Origin: Oxalobacter paraformigenes
GTDB lineage: Bacteria; Pseudomonadota; Gammaproteobacteria; Burkholderiales; Burkholderiaceae_D
NCBI RefSeq assembly: GCF_000158475.2
Contig: NZ_KI392031.1
Span: 931,786 to 995,785, forward strand
Length of the DNA: 64,000 nt
Reading direction: 5' to 3'
The notes beneath the pieces are model-generated. The model ran no database searches. It had not been told where the DNA came from and worked only from the letters and a program-made list of their open reading frames with translations. Each line of letters opens with the position of its first letter. The stretch's first letter is position 1. Below, in pieces: positions 1 to 8,877 of the stretch. The translations under genes were made by a program, and so were the position numbers.

Positions 1-2
1 TC

Positions 3-86
3 ATCGAACACTACCGGGCGAAAGGCCTCCGGTTCGACCGGCTGCAACACGACACCTGGCCAGTCGCCTTTGGTTATCGGAACTAA
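3..86 (+). CDS. 3' end of an unidentified gene (partial)
   Basis: An open frame enters from the left edge and ends at TAA 84-86. Its last residues read HDTWPVAFGYRN. Only 27 codons are visible, so I cannot assign a family. The next gene starts within 16 bases on the same strand, so the two are probably co-transcribed. The frame assignment rests on the absence of stops and this spacing. Confidence 0.5.
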   Translation: MEHYRAKGLRFDRLQHDTWPVAFGYRN

Positions 87-101
87 AAAATGGAGAACAA
101 C

Positions 102-722
102 ATGCAAGGTAAAAAATCGAATGCCCGGGTCGCGTGGGATGAATTCATCAGCAAGTTCAATCTGGGCAATGAAAGTCCCGGAGTCGCTCCCGCATTGTCT
201 CCCTTGCCGGCGAACCAGATCGCATGCTGTCCTGCCGAACCTGAAGAACCCGTATGGGAAACCGCGGGAAACGACCGGGAAGGGCCGCCTGACGAAGTGG
301 CCGTTGTCCCGTCCAGAACGACGGTCATCGGGGAAAACGTCAAAATCGACGGCAACTGCACCCTCCAGGGCGATATCGAGGTATATGGCGTCATCAATGG
401 CGATATCAGCGCCGGCGGGAAAATCAGCGTATTCGGAAAAATCACCGGCAACCTGACCGGCGCGAACATCTACCTGAATGCGGCGGAAGTAACGGGAAAC
501 CTCACAAGCGAGGGAACCGTCGAACTGGACAGTCTTTCGGTACTGGCCGATGGGAAAGTCCTCGCAAAAAACATCGTATCCAACGGCAATACCCATTGCG
601 ACATGGAAATATCGGGCATTGCCCGTTTCCAGTCCGCCGCCAGAGTCACCGGCCATATCCGGACGGCCCGCATCAGTATCGACGAAGGGGCCATCATCAA
701 AGGAACCATCATCAGCGAATAA
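102..722 (+). CDS. bactofilin family polymer-forming cytoskeletal protein
   Basis: Bactofilins self-assemble into filaments near the membrane and act as scaffolds for cell-shape, stalk or envelope proteins. The first 65-70 residues are non-repetitive and proline-rich. The rest is the family's right-handed beta-helix, seen as short repeats carrying regularly spaced Gly and Asn: VIGENVKIDGNCTLQGDIEV, then GDISAGGKISVFGKITGNLT, VTGNLTSEGTVEL and VTGHIRTARISIDEGAIIKG. I chose ATG 102 because GGAG at 92-95 lies 6 bases before it. ATG 90, which would give 210 aa, is the alternative. The fold is confident from the repeat pattern, but the cellular role is not known. Confidence 0.88.
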   Translation: MQGKKSNARVAWDEFISKFNLGNESPGVAPALSPLPANQIACCPAEPEEPVWETAGNDREGPPDEVAVVPSRTTVIGENVKIDGNCTLQGDIEVYGVINGDISAGGKISVFGKITGNLTGANIYLNAAEVTGNLTSEGTVELDSLSVLADGKVLAKNIVSNGNTHCDMEISGIARFQSAARVTGHIRTARISIDEGAIIKGTIISE

Positions 723-1071
723 GCGTTCCCGGCCGTTTCACTCCGCGGTGTCGTCATGACCGGCAATACCGTGTATGCCCGAAACGGCCGCCATCTTCCA
801 AACAGCCTTTTTCCCTCCAGCCCGGAAAGCGCCTGCCGCTTTGGAAAAAAGGACGGGTTTTCACATCCGCTCCTTTCGTCTTCGCTTTTGCCGCCTGAAC
901 GCGGCCCCGGAAAACCCGTCCTTTGCCGGAAAGCGTGAACGGGCAGGACGCGTCGGGACAGGAGCGTGCCTGCCGGACAGGGAATTCCCGCATAAGCCGG
1001 AAGCGGCATTTTCCGGCAAACTGATGTATCATCGGTGAGCTGTTTTGCCCAATAAGACAAGCGAATCGCCC
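723..1071. other. intergenic stretch without recognised gene
   Basis: About 350 bases lie between the bactofilin stop and the AraC start. The open frames here resemble no protein family and have no ribosome binding site. Composition is rich in CCGGAAA-type words, as in the other long gaps of this window. The promoter of the AraC gene is presumably here, but I could not single out convincing boxes. Confidence 0.5.
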
Positions 1072-1941
1072 ATGAAAGTCGTCCAGCGAAAAATCATCCA
1101 CGATGCCGGCCAGTCGCTGTCGCTCGCCCATTTCCCCCACCTTTCTTATCCCTTGCACTGCCATGAGGAATACGAACTCGTCATCGTGACGGCGGGAACC
1201 GGCAGGGAATACATCGGACATGCCGTCGAAAACTACCGGGCCGGGGACATGACCCTGATCGGCCCGGACATTCCGCACCTGCACCTGTGCGATTCCCTGA
1301 CCGGAAAAAACGGCAGCGAAGAAAGCGCCTGCGAAATCCTCTACTTTTCCCCCAGCCTCTTTCCGGACAACATGGACGGCATAGCCGAATACCGCGCCAT
1401 TGCCGCCGTCCTTGAAAAAAGCAGGCGGGGCGTCCGGTACAGCGACCCGGCCCTGACCCGCCAGATACGGAAACAGGTGCAGAGACTGGACAAAGGGCAG
1501 GGAATCGGCCGCATCCGGTGGCTGCTGGCGCTCCTCGATACGCTCGCCCGTTCGCAGGAAACGTCCCTGATCGCCTCCGGCCCCGTCAGAAACGGAACCG
1601 CTCTCAGACGGCAGGAAACCGTCGATACCGTCTGCCGCTATCTCCGGGAACACTTCCGCGAAAACCTCTGCCTGCAAGCCATCGCCCGCGAAGCGTGCAT
1701 GAACCCCAGCGCCCTGTGCCGCCATTTCAGGCAGAGAACGGGCAAAACCCTGTTTGCCTTCCTTGCCGGAATCCGCATCGAAAACGCCTGCCGCCTCCTT
1801 CTTGAAACGCGGCTTTCTATTTCCGCCATCGCCTGGGAAACCGGCTTTGCCAACCTTTCCCATTTCAACCGGCAATTCAAGTCGCTGACCGGCCAGACGC
1901 CGGGGGAATACCGGAAAAACATCCGGAGCGGGGTGGGGTAG
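1072..1941 (+). CDS. AraC-family transcriptional regulator with N-terminal cupin sensor
   Basis: One-component DNA-binding regulator of about 289 aa. The N-terminal part (about 1-140) is an AraC-type cupin, with the metal or sugar-pocket style motif HCHEEYELVIV and the later GDMTLIGPDIPHLHL. The C-terminal 100 residues hold two helix-turn-helix motifs. The second ends in the family signature ETGFANLSHFNRQFKSLTG followed by TPGEYRK. The frame is open from TTG 1045, but ATG 1072 begins at the usual place of the sensor domain; neither has a strong ribosome binding site. It lies directly upstream of the cas operon in the same orientation, about 280 bases away, so it may regulate that operon, but its target and effector are unknown. 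Confidence 0.85.
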   Translation: MKVVQRKIIHDAGQSLSLAHFPHLSYPLHCHEEYELVIVTAGTGREYIGHAVENYRAGDMTLIGPDIPHLHLCDSLTGKNGSEESACEILYFSPSLFPDNMDGIAEYRAIAAVLEKSRRGVRYSDPALTRQIRKQVQRLDKGQGIGRIRWLLALLDTLARSQETSLIASGPVRNGTALRRQETVDTVCRYLREHFRENLCLQAIAREACMNPSALCRHFRQRTGKTLFAFLAGIRIENACRLLLETRLSISAIAWETGFANLSHFNRQFKSLTGQTPGEYRKNIRSGVG

Positions 1942-1943
1942 AA

Positions 1944-2011
1944 CAGACTAAACAGAAAAAGAATTCCTGTTACTTTAGAGAAAACAAAAATTATAGTGCA
2001 TGTTTAGTCTG
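1944..2011 (+). promoter_or_regulatory. candidate cas operon promoter flanked by an 11-bp inverted repeat
   Basis: CAGACTAAACA (1944-1954) and its exact reverse complement TGTTTAGTCTG (2001-2011) flank a plausible sigma70 promoter. That promoter has -35 TTACTT at 1970-1975, a 16-base spacer and -10 TATAGT at 1992-1997, so transcription would start inside the right arm. The arms are 57 bases apart start to start, too far for a compact operator. They could be two half-sites bridged by a looping protein, or a long hairpin. The promoter boxes are moderate matches; the repeat is exact. Confidence 0.45.
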
Positions 2012-2220
2012 CTATAAAGGATGAGTTTTAACATTTACCGATAAACAACGGCACAGTTATGAAGGAGGGAAAATCGTTTTAGATGCCGGAAGTTGCTGAT
2101 ACACTTGTTCAGGCATAGCCGGGTCTGCTTCAGGCTATTTGCCTGCCCAGCTTTTCAGCAGGTAAAAGAGAGCGTTCAAAACCGACAATCGCTGTATGAA
2201 AGCCCTCAGGAGAAAAACGT
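2012..2220 (+). other. long 5' leader of the cas operon
   Basis: About 210 bases separate the putative start of transcription from the TTG start of cas3. The stretch contains a strong Shine-Dalgarno-like GGAGGG (2063-2068) and a 12-codon frame, ATG 2083 to TAG 2118, encoding MPEVADTLVQA. The spacing between the two is 14 bases, longer than usual. A leader peptide is therefore possible but unproven. Nothing else is recognisable. Confidence 0.3.
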
Positions 2221-4689
2221 TTGAACGAGAAGGCATTGGCTCATATCCGTCGGCATGACGGGAAAAAACAGACACTGAAAGACCATTTGCTGTCCGTTTG
2301 CAGGTTGACCGGGGCATTTGCGAGAAAAATAGGACTACCCCTAAGCGGGGAACTGGCGGGCATAAGTCACGATTTCGGAAAATATGCGGAAACTTTCCAG
2401 CTGTATCTTCTTTCCGCAAACGGGGTCATCGATCCGGATAGCGATGAATACATTGATCCGGTTTCCCAAAAAGGAAAAATAGATCATTCCACAGCCGGCG
2501 CCAAATATGTCTGGAAACGACTCGAACGGGAAAAATACCCGCTTTATGCTCAGCTGATGTTTTTGAGCGTGTGTTCGCACCATAGCGGATTGATTGATTG
2601 TCTTTTGCCAGATGGCAGAAACGGTTTCGGCAACCGGCTCAACAAAAAAGAAGAAAACACCCATCTTGCCGAATGTGAATCGAAAGTCGATTTCGCCATA
2701 AAAGACTGGCTCGACAGTATATCGGAAGAAAACATCCTGAAAGAATGGTATCGAAAATGCCAGAACATACGCAGAACGGAAAAAAAGTTCCTTGCACAGG
2801 AAGAAAATCCGGCAACTGTTTTCGCCCAATATGAAAACACCGTTTTTTTCAAAAAAGGCTTGCTGTTGCGCTGTTTTTTCAGCTGCCTTCTGGACGCCGA
2901 CCGTATCGACAGCGCCTGTTTCGAGGATGAACAGTACGCGGCCTTGCGCAAGCGGCTGGGCAATCCCGACTGGCCCAAACTGGCGGGCCGCCTCGAAACG
3001 GCACTGTCCGCCTTTTCAAAGGAAAACATGATCGGCCGCCTCCGGCGCGATATCGCCGACGCCTGTTATGCCCGGTCCCGTTCCCCTCGCGGCATCTATA
3101 CCCTGACCGTTCCGACCGGTGGCGGCAAAACGCTCTCAAGCCTTCGTTTCGCGATACATCACGTCATGGAGCACCAGCTGGAACGTATCGTTTACATCAT
3201 TCCCTATACCTCGATCATCGAACAGAATGCCAAAGTCGTCCGCGACATTCTGGAAAAGGACGAAGAACCCGGAACCATCGTACTGGAACACCATTCGAAT
3301 ATCGAACCCGTGCGGGAAACATGGCAGGGAAAACTCTTGTCGTCCAACTGGGAAACGCCAGTGGTATTTACTACCATGGTACAGTTTCTGGAAACCCTGT
3401 TCGGCTCCGGGACGGCTTCCGCAAGGCGTATGCACAATCTGGCCAATGCCGTTCTCGTTTTCGACGAAATCCAGACGCTGCCGATCCGCTGTGTCCATTT
3501 GTTTTGCCATGCCCTGAATTTTCTGGTCGAAGAATGCGGCAGCAGCGCTGTTTTGTGCACGGCAACGCAACCTTTGCTGGGAAATGTGCCGAATCCGGCA
3601 AAAGGCCAGTTGCGTCTGGCCGACGATCCCGAACTGATGCCCGATCTGGCAGAACTGTTCCGCCAATTGCAGCGTGTCCGTTTCGTGGATCACACGCCGT
3701 CTCCGATGAACCTTGAGCAAGTGGGCGATCTTGCCCTGTCGGAACAGCGTGAAAAAGGCAATTGCCTGGTCATTGTCAACACCAAAAGCTGGGCAACCGG
3801 ACTGTACCGGTATTGCAGCGGGAAAAACGCGCAGAACGTATTTCACCTCAGCACGTCAATGTGCGCAGCCCACCGGACGGCCATTCTTGAAAAAGTCCGT
3901 TCACTGCTGGCGAAAAAGGAACCTGTTTTGCTGGTCAGCACGCAACTGATCGAATGCGGCGTCGATATCAGTTTCCAAAGCGTAATCCGGCTGGCTGCGG
4001 GACTCGATTCCATCTTGCAGGCGGCCGGCCGCTGCAACCGCAACATGGAAAGCGGCTACGGTACCGTCCACATCGTGCGCGTCGTCGATGGCCTTGAAAA
4101 TATCCGGCGGCTGGACGATATCCGCGAAGGGCGGAATGTCTTTCTGAGGGTGATGGACGAATACCGGGAACGTCTCCAGAACGGAATGGGCGACCTCTCC
4201 GATCCCGACATCATCGAACGGTATTTTTCCTACTATTTTCATCAGAGGCAGGACAGGATGGCCTATCCCTGCGATCTGTCGGGCAAAAAAGACAGCTTGC
4301 TGAACCTTTTGGGAAGCAATCGCAACAACGTCGGCAGTCAGGAAAACGGCATGCTTTGCCAGTCTTTTGCCACAGCGGCAAAACAGTTTGCCGCCATCGA
4401 GGCCGAAACACAGGGCATTCTGGTTCCGTATGGTGAAGGCAAGGACATCATTGCGCAACTGTGTTCGTTGCCCTCCAGCGATATGGCGGCCCAATCCCGG
4501 AAAAGACAATTGTTGAAAAAAGCCCAGCGTTATTCCGTCAACCTTTATCCGGACGCCCTGCAAAAACTGGGCAATGCCGTCAGGCGCATGGAAGAAACCG
4601 GCATCCTGTACCTGCTCGAATCGCATTACGACAGCGAAACGGGCGTTACAGCTGAAGCGACCGGGAAAATGGATTTCCTGCATTATTGA
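2221..4689 (+). CDS. cas3: type I-C CRISPR-associated helicase/nuclease Cas3
   Basis: Cas3 is recruited by the Cascade complex to an R-loop and degrades the target DNA. The 822-residue protein carries an N-terminal HD nuclease domain with H22, the H50-D51 pair (ISHDFGK), H89, H120-H121 and the later DADRID near 226-231. A superfamily 2 helicase follows, with Walker A PTGGGKT at 298-304 and Walker B DEIQ at 415-418. Motif VI-like QAAGRCNRN lies downstream. All key residues are present and the frame is intact, so interference should be possible. The start is TTG, supported by AGGAG at 2208-2212, 8 bases upstream. It is the first gene of the cas operon, with 9 bases to cas5c. Confidence 0.96.
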   Translation: MNEKALAHIRRHDGKKQTLKDHLLSVCRLTGAFARKIGLPLSGELAGISHDFGKYAETFQLYLLSANGVIDPDSDEYIDPVSQKGKIDHSTAGAKYVWKRLEREKYPLYAQLMFLSVCSHHSGLIDCLLPDGRNGFGNRLNKKEENTHLAECESKVDFAIKDWLDSISEENILKEWYRKCQNIRRTEKKFLAQEENPATVFAQYENTVFFKKGLLLRCFFSCLLDADRIDSACFEDEQYAALRKRLGNPDWPKLAGRLETALSAFSKENMIGRLRRDIADACYARSRSPRGIYTLTVPTGGGKTLSSLRFAIHHVMEHQLERIVYIIPYTSIIEQNAKVVRDILEKDEEPGTIVLEHHSNIEPVRETWQGKLLSSNWETPVVFTTMVQFLETLFGSGTASARRMHNLANAVLVFDEIQTLPIRCVHLFCHALNFLVEECGSSAVLCTATQPLLGNVPNPAKGQLRLADDPELMPDLAELFRQLQRVRFVDHTPSPMNLEQVGDLALSEQREKGNCLVIVNTKSWATGLYRYCSGKNAQNVFHLSTSMCAAHRTAILEKVRSLLAKKEPVLLVSTQLIECGVDISFQSVIRLAAGLDSILQAAGRCNRNMESGYGTVHIVRVVDGLENIRRLDDIREGRNVFLRVMDEYRERLQNGMGDLSDPDIIERYFSYYFHQRQDRMAYPCDLSGKKDSLLNLLGSNRNNVGSQENGMLCQSFATAAKQFAAIEAETQGILVPYGEGKDIIAQLCSLPSSDMAAQSRKRQLLKKAQRYSVNLYPDALQKLGNAVRRMEETGILYLLESHYDSETGVTAEATGKMDFLHY

Positions 4690-4698
4690 AAGGTCATT

Positions 4699-5406
4699 AT
4701 GGCAAAAAACAGCATTACCTTTCTGGTTTACGGGCGTTATGCCCTTTTTACCGACCCCATCACCCATCTGGGCGGGGAAAAATGTTCCTATCACATACCG
4801 ACTTATGAAGCGCTGAAAGGAATCGCCAAATCGATATACTGGAAGCCCACGATAGTCTGGCATATCAAAAGGGTGCGGGTCATGCAACCGTTTAAGACGC
4901 AGACCAAGGGCATGAAACCCATCGCCTATGACAAAGCGGGCAATACCCTGTCCATCTACACCTATATGGCCAATGTCGCCTATCAGGTCGAAGCCTGTTT
5001 CGACTGGAACCTTCACCGGCCGGAACTCGCGCACGATCGCATTGACGGGAAACATTACGAGATTGCCAAAAGGATGCTTGCCAGAGGCGGCCGCCAGGAC
5101 ATATTTCTGGGAACGCGCGACTGTCAGGGCTATGTCGAGCCATGCCGGTTCGGTGAAGGTGAGGGGGCTTACGACGATCTGGACGAACTGGGATTCGGAT
5201 TGATGTTTCACGGTTTCGACTATCCCGATGAAACCGGGGAAAACAGGCTGAAAGCGCGTTTCTGGCGCCCCGTCATGAAAAACGGCATTATCGAATTCAT
5301 TCCGCCTGAAGAATGCGCAATCGTCAAACCGATCCGTCCGATGAAACCGAAAACATTCGTACAGGATGTCAATTTCAGCGGACTGAAAGAGGAGGGACTC
5401 TTATGA
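4699..5406 (+). CDS. cas5c: type I-C Cas5c (Cas5d), crRNA-processing Cascade subunit
   Basis: In type I-C systems, which lack Cas6, Cas5c cuts the precursor crRNA and then caps the 5' handle in Cascade. The 235-residue protein shows the family start VYGRYALFTDP. It also shows the residues that match the Bacillus halodurans Cas5d catalytic set: Y47 in IYWKP, and K118-H119 in DGKHYE (Y46, K116 and H117 there). The gene is preceded by a cas3 stop 9 bases away. Its TGA overlaps the ATG of cas8c in an ATGA, so the two are translationally coupled. The catalytic residues are intact. Confidence 0.95.
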   Translation: MAKNSITFLVYGRYALFTDPITHLGGEKCSYHIPTYEALKGIAKSIYWKPTIVWHIKRVRVMQPFKTQTKGMKPIAYDKAGNTLSIYTYMANVAYQVEACFDWNLHRPELAHDRIDGKHYEIAKRMLARGGRQDIFLGTRDCQGYVEPCRFGEGEGAYDDLDELGFGLMFHGFDYPDETGENRLKARFWRPVMKNGIIEFIPPEECAIVKPIRPMKPKTFVQDVNFSGLKEEGLL

Positions 5407-7406
5407 CATGGTTCCAGCGACTCTATGAAACCTACGGAAATGTGCTCGACAATCCCCTTTTTGCCGATGAGGAAAATACGCTGACGCCAATCGGACACAC
5501 CAGCCAGCAAGTCCACATTATTGTCCGGATAGACGGAAAAGGTCATTTTCGGGGAGCTGAATTCATCGGCAAACAGTCGGTTATCCTGCCGGCGACAGAA
5601 GATTCGGCAGGCCGTACCAGCGGACGGGTAGCCCATCCATTGATCGACCAGATCAAGTATTGCGCAAAGGACTATCCGGCTTATTCTGAAGAAGAAGGGT
5701 ACTTCGGCTTATATGAGAAAACCTTGTCCGGGTGGGTTCAGTCTCCGCACAGCCATCCGATGGCCGAAGCCGTATATGCCTATATCAGCAAAGGCACACT
5801 GGTCGGCGATCTGGTCAGGGAAAAGCTTCTTTATCTGAACCAGGAAGGCAAGCTGGCAACCGTGACAGAAGAAGGGCAGGACATTCCGGTATTCAGGGTA
5901 TTGACGCCCAAAAAAGTCAACGGAATCAGCCAGCGTGACCAGGGCAATCTGATGATTGCCTGGCAGGTCGAAATGCCCGGTGAAAACGAATCCAGAACCT
6001 GGACAAGCGAAGATCTCCAGAAAAGCTGGACAGCATACGATGCCAGCCAGATGAGCAAGAAGGGACTTTGCATGGTTTCCGGTTCAGACATGTTTCTGGC
6101 AAACCAGCATCCGCGCAATATACGGCGGCCGGGGGACGGCGCCAAACTGATATCGGCCAACGACAAAAGCGGATTCACATTCCGGGGGCGTTTCGTTGAA
6201 CAGGACGAAGCCTGTTCAGTGGGATACGCTACCAGCCATATGGCGCATAACGCCTTGCGATGGCTGATAGCACGGCAGGGATACAAAAATGGCGATCAGG
6301 TGATTCTGGCATGGACGCCGAAAGGCAGGCCGGTGCCCCAGCCTCTAAATGACCTTCTTTCTGACGACGACGAAGAGATGCCGGACTTTTCGCGGGACAG
6401 TACAGATGATTCAAACGAGAGTGAAAAAACAGTCAGCCAGCCGGCCATCGACCACACGCGCGATCTGGGACAGACCTTTGCGCAAAAACTGAAAAGACGC
6501 CTGCAAGGCTTTGACGCCGACATCGATGAAAACGATACCGTCGCCATATTGGGCCTTGATTCCGCAACGCCGGGACGGCTGTCCGTCATTTTTTACATGG
6601 AACAGCTCTGGCCGGAATACCGTTTCGCGCTGGAGAGCTGGCAAAACGACATGGTCTGGTGGATACGGCGTACCCGGGAAGCTGATGCGCCACCGGGTAA
6701 AAAAAGGAAAACGGAAGTCTTCTGGAAAGAAACCGCGCCCACACCCCTTGAAATCGCCCTGGCTGCCTATGGAAAACGAATCGACGACCAGCTGAAAAAG
6801 AACACAGTCGAACGTCTGCTTCCCTGTATTGCAGGCAAAAGGCCGGTTCCTTTCGATCTGGTTACCTGCTGTGTCAGTCGCGCCTGCAATCGGGCGGGTC
6901 TTGACAATTGGGAATGGGAAATGACGCTGGGGGTTGCCTGTGCCATGTACAAGGGATATTGCGCACGCCATCCACTGGAAAAACAAAGGAGGAAACACAA
7001 AATGGGTCTGGATGAGACAAACACGTCACGGGATTATCTCTATGGACGATTGCTTGCTGTAGCCGAACGGATTGAAAGCATGGCGCTCTTTCTGGCCGGA
7101 GAAAACCGGCCGACCAATGCGGAAAGGCTGATGCAGCGTTTTGCCGATTTGCCTTACGCTACATGGCCCCAGCTCTACAAGGCGATACGGCCCTACCGGC
7201 AACGCCTGCAACAAAGCCGGGGAGGCTTCATACGCAATATGGACAAACTGATGGACGAAATAACGAACGCTTTCAATCCGGAAGAATTCATGAAACCGGA
7301 CAGATTAAGCGGCGAGTTTCTGCTGGGCTACCACTGCCAGCGACAGGCCTTCCGCAACGCCAAAGAATCCGAAACCACTGAAAAAACGCAAGGAGAAAAC
7401 GAATGA
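5403..7406 (+). CDS. cas8c: type I-C Cascade large subunit Cas8c (Csd1)
   Basis: Cas8c recognises the PAM and starts R-loop formation in the type I-C Cascade. The 667-residue protein begins MTWFQRLYETYGNVLDN and has the family core around DMFLANQHPRNIRRPGDGAKLISANDKSGFTFRGRF. A frame extends upstream to 5313, but ATG 5403 overlaps the cas5c stop and follows GGAGG, so it is the likely start. The last 134 codons are also a separate translation unit (cas11c). The stop overlaps the ATG of cas7c. Residues about 350-385 are an acidic, Asp/Ser-rich linker (LSDDDEEMPDFSRDSTDDS). Confidence 0.95.
   Translation: MTWFQRLYETYGNVLDNPLFADEENTLTPIGHTSQQVHIIVRIDGKGHFRGAEFIGKQSVILPATEDSAGRTSGRVAHPLIDQIKYCAKDYPAYSEEEGYFGLYEKTLSGWVQSPHSHPMAEAVYAYISKGTLVGDLVREKLLYLNQEGKLATVTEEGQDIPVFRVLTPKKVNGISQRDQGNLMIAWQVEMPGENESRTWTSEDLQKSWTAYDASQMSKKGLCMVSGSDMFLANQHPRNIRRPGDGAKLISANDKSGFTFRGRFVEQDEACSVGYATSHMAHNALRWLIARQGYKNGDQVILAWTPKGRPVPQPLNDLLSDDDEEMPDFSRDSTDDSNESEKTVSQPAIDHTRDLGQTFAQKLKRRLQGFDADIDENDTVAILGLDSATPGRLSVIFYMEQLWPEYRFALESWQNDMVWWIRRTREADAPPGKKRKTEVFWKETAPTPLEIALAAYGKRIDDQLKKNTVERLLPCIAGKRPVPFDLVTCCVSRACNRAGLDNWEWEMTLGVACAMYKGYCARHPLEKQRRKHKMGLDETNTSRDYLYGRLLAVAERIESMALFLAGENRPTNAERLMQRFADLPYATWPQLYKAIRPYRQRLQQSRGGFIRNMDKLMDEITNAFNPEEFMKPDRLSGEFLLGYHCQRQAFRNAKESETTEKTQGENE
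7002..7406 (+). CDS. cas11c: nested Cas11c small subunit from an internal start in cas8c
   Basis: Type I-C systems are known to make the helical Cascade small subunit Cas11c by internal initiation within cas8c. Here an exceptionally strong ribosome binding site, AAAGGAGG at 6985-6992, stands inside cas8c 9 bases before an in-frame ATG at 7002 (Met 534 of Cas8c). It gives a 134-residue product, MGLDETNTSRDYLYGRLLAV and onward, ending with the Cas8c stop. Length, position and helical, charged character all fit Cas11c. Such a site inside a coding region is hard to explain otherwise. Confidence 0.82.
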   Translation: MGLDETNTSRDYLYGRLLAVAERIESMALFLAGENRPTNAERLMQRFADLPYATWPQLYKAIRPYRQRLQQSRGGFIRNMDKLMDEITNAFNPEEFMKPDRLSGEFLLGYHCQRQAFRNAKESETTEKTQGENE

Positions 7407-8248
7407 GCCCATTGCAGCACAAAATCGATTTTGCCGTCATTCTGACAGTTGACCATGCCAATCCGAACGGCGATCCTTTAAACGGCAATCGTCCGCGTGT
7501 GGATTACGATGGCTTTGGTGAAATTACCGACGTCTGTCTCAAACGCAAGTTGCGCGACCGTCTTCAGGAAGCCGGTCAATCCATCTTCGTGCAGTCCGAT
7601 GAAAAAAAACAGGATGGCATGACGTCACTCAGAAACCGCGCCGAATCGGCAGAATACGGCTTGGGAAAAGACACATTCAACGAGAAGAAAACGCCCAAAG
7701 ACCTGGCTGCCAAAAAAGCCTGCGAAAAATGGTTCGACGTACGGACATTCGGCCAGTTGTTTGCTTTCGGCGGCGATTCTTCGGGTGTTTCCATTCCGAT
7801 CCGGGGACCGGTCACCCTGCAATCGGCTTTCAGCGTTGAACCCGTCAGTGTAAGCAGTACGCAAATCACAAAAAGCGTGAGCGGCGAAGGCGACGGAAGC
7901 AAACGCGGTTCGGATACCATGGGCATGAAACACCGTGTCGATAAAGGCGTATATGTCTTTTACGGCAGCATGAACCCGCAACTGGCCGAGAGAACCGGAT
8001 TCAGCGATGAAGATGCGGAAATCGTCAAATCGCTTTTGCCCAGGCTGTTTGAAAACGATGCCTCGTCGGCACGTCCCGAAGGCAGCATGGCAGTGAACAA
8101 AGTGTTCTGGTGGAAACACAATTGCAAAGCCGGACAGTATTCCTCGGCGAAAGTTCACAAGAGCCTTAGAGTGAATCCGGATGGTTCGTATTCGATTGAT
8201 GAATCGGCGACAGAAGGGCTTGTTCCGGAAGTGATCGACGGATTTTGA
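7403..8248 (+). CDS. cas7c: type I-C Cascade backbone subunit Cas7c (Csd2)
   Basis: Cas7c subunits form the filament that covers the spacer part of crRNA. The 281-residue protein has the characteristic opening VILTVDHANPNGDPLNGNRP, where the NPNGDP turn is the family hallmark. It also has the mid-region GPVTLQSAFSVEPVSVSSTQITKSVS and the C-terminal VFWWKHNCKAGQYSSAKVHK. It starts in an ATGA overlap with cas8c and ends three bases before the ATG of cas4. The frame is complete. Confidence 0.96.
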   Translation: MSPLQHKIDFAVILTVDHANPNGDPLNGNRPRVDYDGFGEITDVCLKRKLRDRLQEAGQSIFVQSDEKKQDGMTSLRNRAESAEYGLGKDTFNEKKTPKDLAAKKACEKWFDVRTFGQLFAFGGDSSGVSIPIRGPVTLQSAFSVEPVSVSSTQITKSVSGEGDGSKRGSDTMGMKHRVDKGVYVFYGSMNPQLAERTGFSDEDAEIVKSLLPRLFENDASSARPEGSMAVNKVFWWKHNCKAGQYSSAKVHKSLRVNPDGSYSIDESATEGLVPEVIDGF

Positions 8249-8250
8249 AC

Positions 8251-8877
8251 ATGTCCTTTCCGGAATCCGATTTCATCCCCCTGTCCGCGTTGCAGCATAT
8301 CCTGTACTGCCCGCGCCAGTGCGCCCTGATCCATCTGGATCGGGCCTGGGAAGAAAACGTCTTCACGGCCGAAGGGCGCATCCTGCACGAAAAAGCCCAT
8401 TCCGGCGAAACCGAAAGCCGGAAAACCGTCCGAACCGTCACCTCGCTCCCGTTGTCCTCGAAACGGCTCGGCATAAGCGGTGTAGCCGATGTGGTCGAAT
8501 TTCATGCGGACGGGGAAAAATGGCGGCCATATCCCGTCGAATACAAGCGGGGCAGGCCGAAAAAATCGGATGCCGACCGGGTACAGCTCTGCGCGCAAGC
8601 CCTGTGTCTGGAAGAAATGCTGGGGATACCCATTGCCGAAGGCGCCCTGTATTACGGCCAGACGCGCCGGCGCGAAACCGTCGTCTTCGATGAAACTTTG
8701 CGCCGCCTGACGGAAAAAACCGTGACAGATGTCCATGCGCTCTTCAATCAGACGAAACGGCCGCAGCCTGTTGGCGACAAACGCTGCAAGGCCTGTTCGC
8801 TGAAAGACGAATGCCTTCCCGGCCTGTCGGCCGACCTATCCGGGCGCTACCTGAAAACCTTGCTGGAAGAAGCATGA
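8251..8877 (+). CDS. cas4: CRISPR adaptation nuclease Cas4
   Basis: Cas4 is a RecB-like, iron-sulfur nuclease that trims prespacers beside the PAM and orients integration with Cas1-Cas2. The roughly 208-residue protein has one Cys pair at 20 and 24 (ILYCPRQC) and a C-terminal cluster CKACSLKDEC, together the expected four-cysteine iron-sulfur set. The nuclease motifs are GVADVVEF, PVEYKRG and QLCAQALCLEE. A TTG at 8245 overlapping the cas7c stop is an alternative start. The stop TGA overlaps the ATG of cas1. Confidence 0.94.
   Translation: MSFPESDFIPLSALQHILYCPRQCALIHLDRAWEENVFTAEGRILHEKAHSGETESRKTVRTVTSLPLSSKRLGISGVADVVEFHADGEKWRPYPVEYKRGRPKKSDADRVQLCAQALCLEEMLGIPIAEGALYYGQTRRRETVVFDETLRRLTEKTVTDVHALFNQTKRPQPVGDKRCKACSLKDECLPGLSADLSGRYLKTLLEEA

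Noticed and set aside
754-1875. A 373-codon frame antisense to the AraC gene
   Set aside because: It is the shadow of a confident AraC-family gene and has no family resemblance itself.
3901-5211. A 436-codon frame antisense to cas3 and cas5c
   Set aside because: It crosses two confident cas genes and has no recognisable domain.
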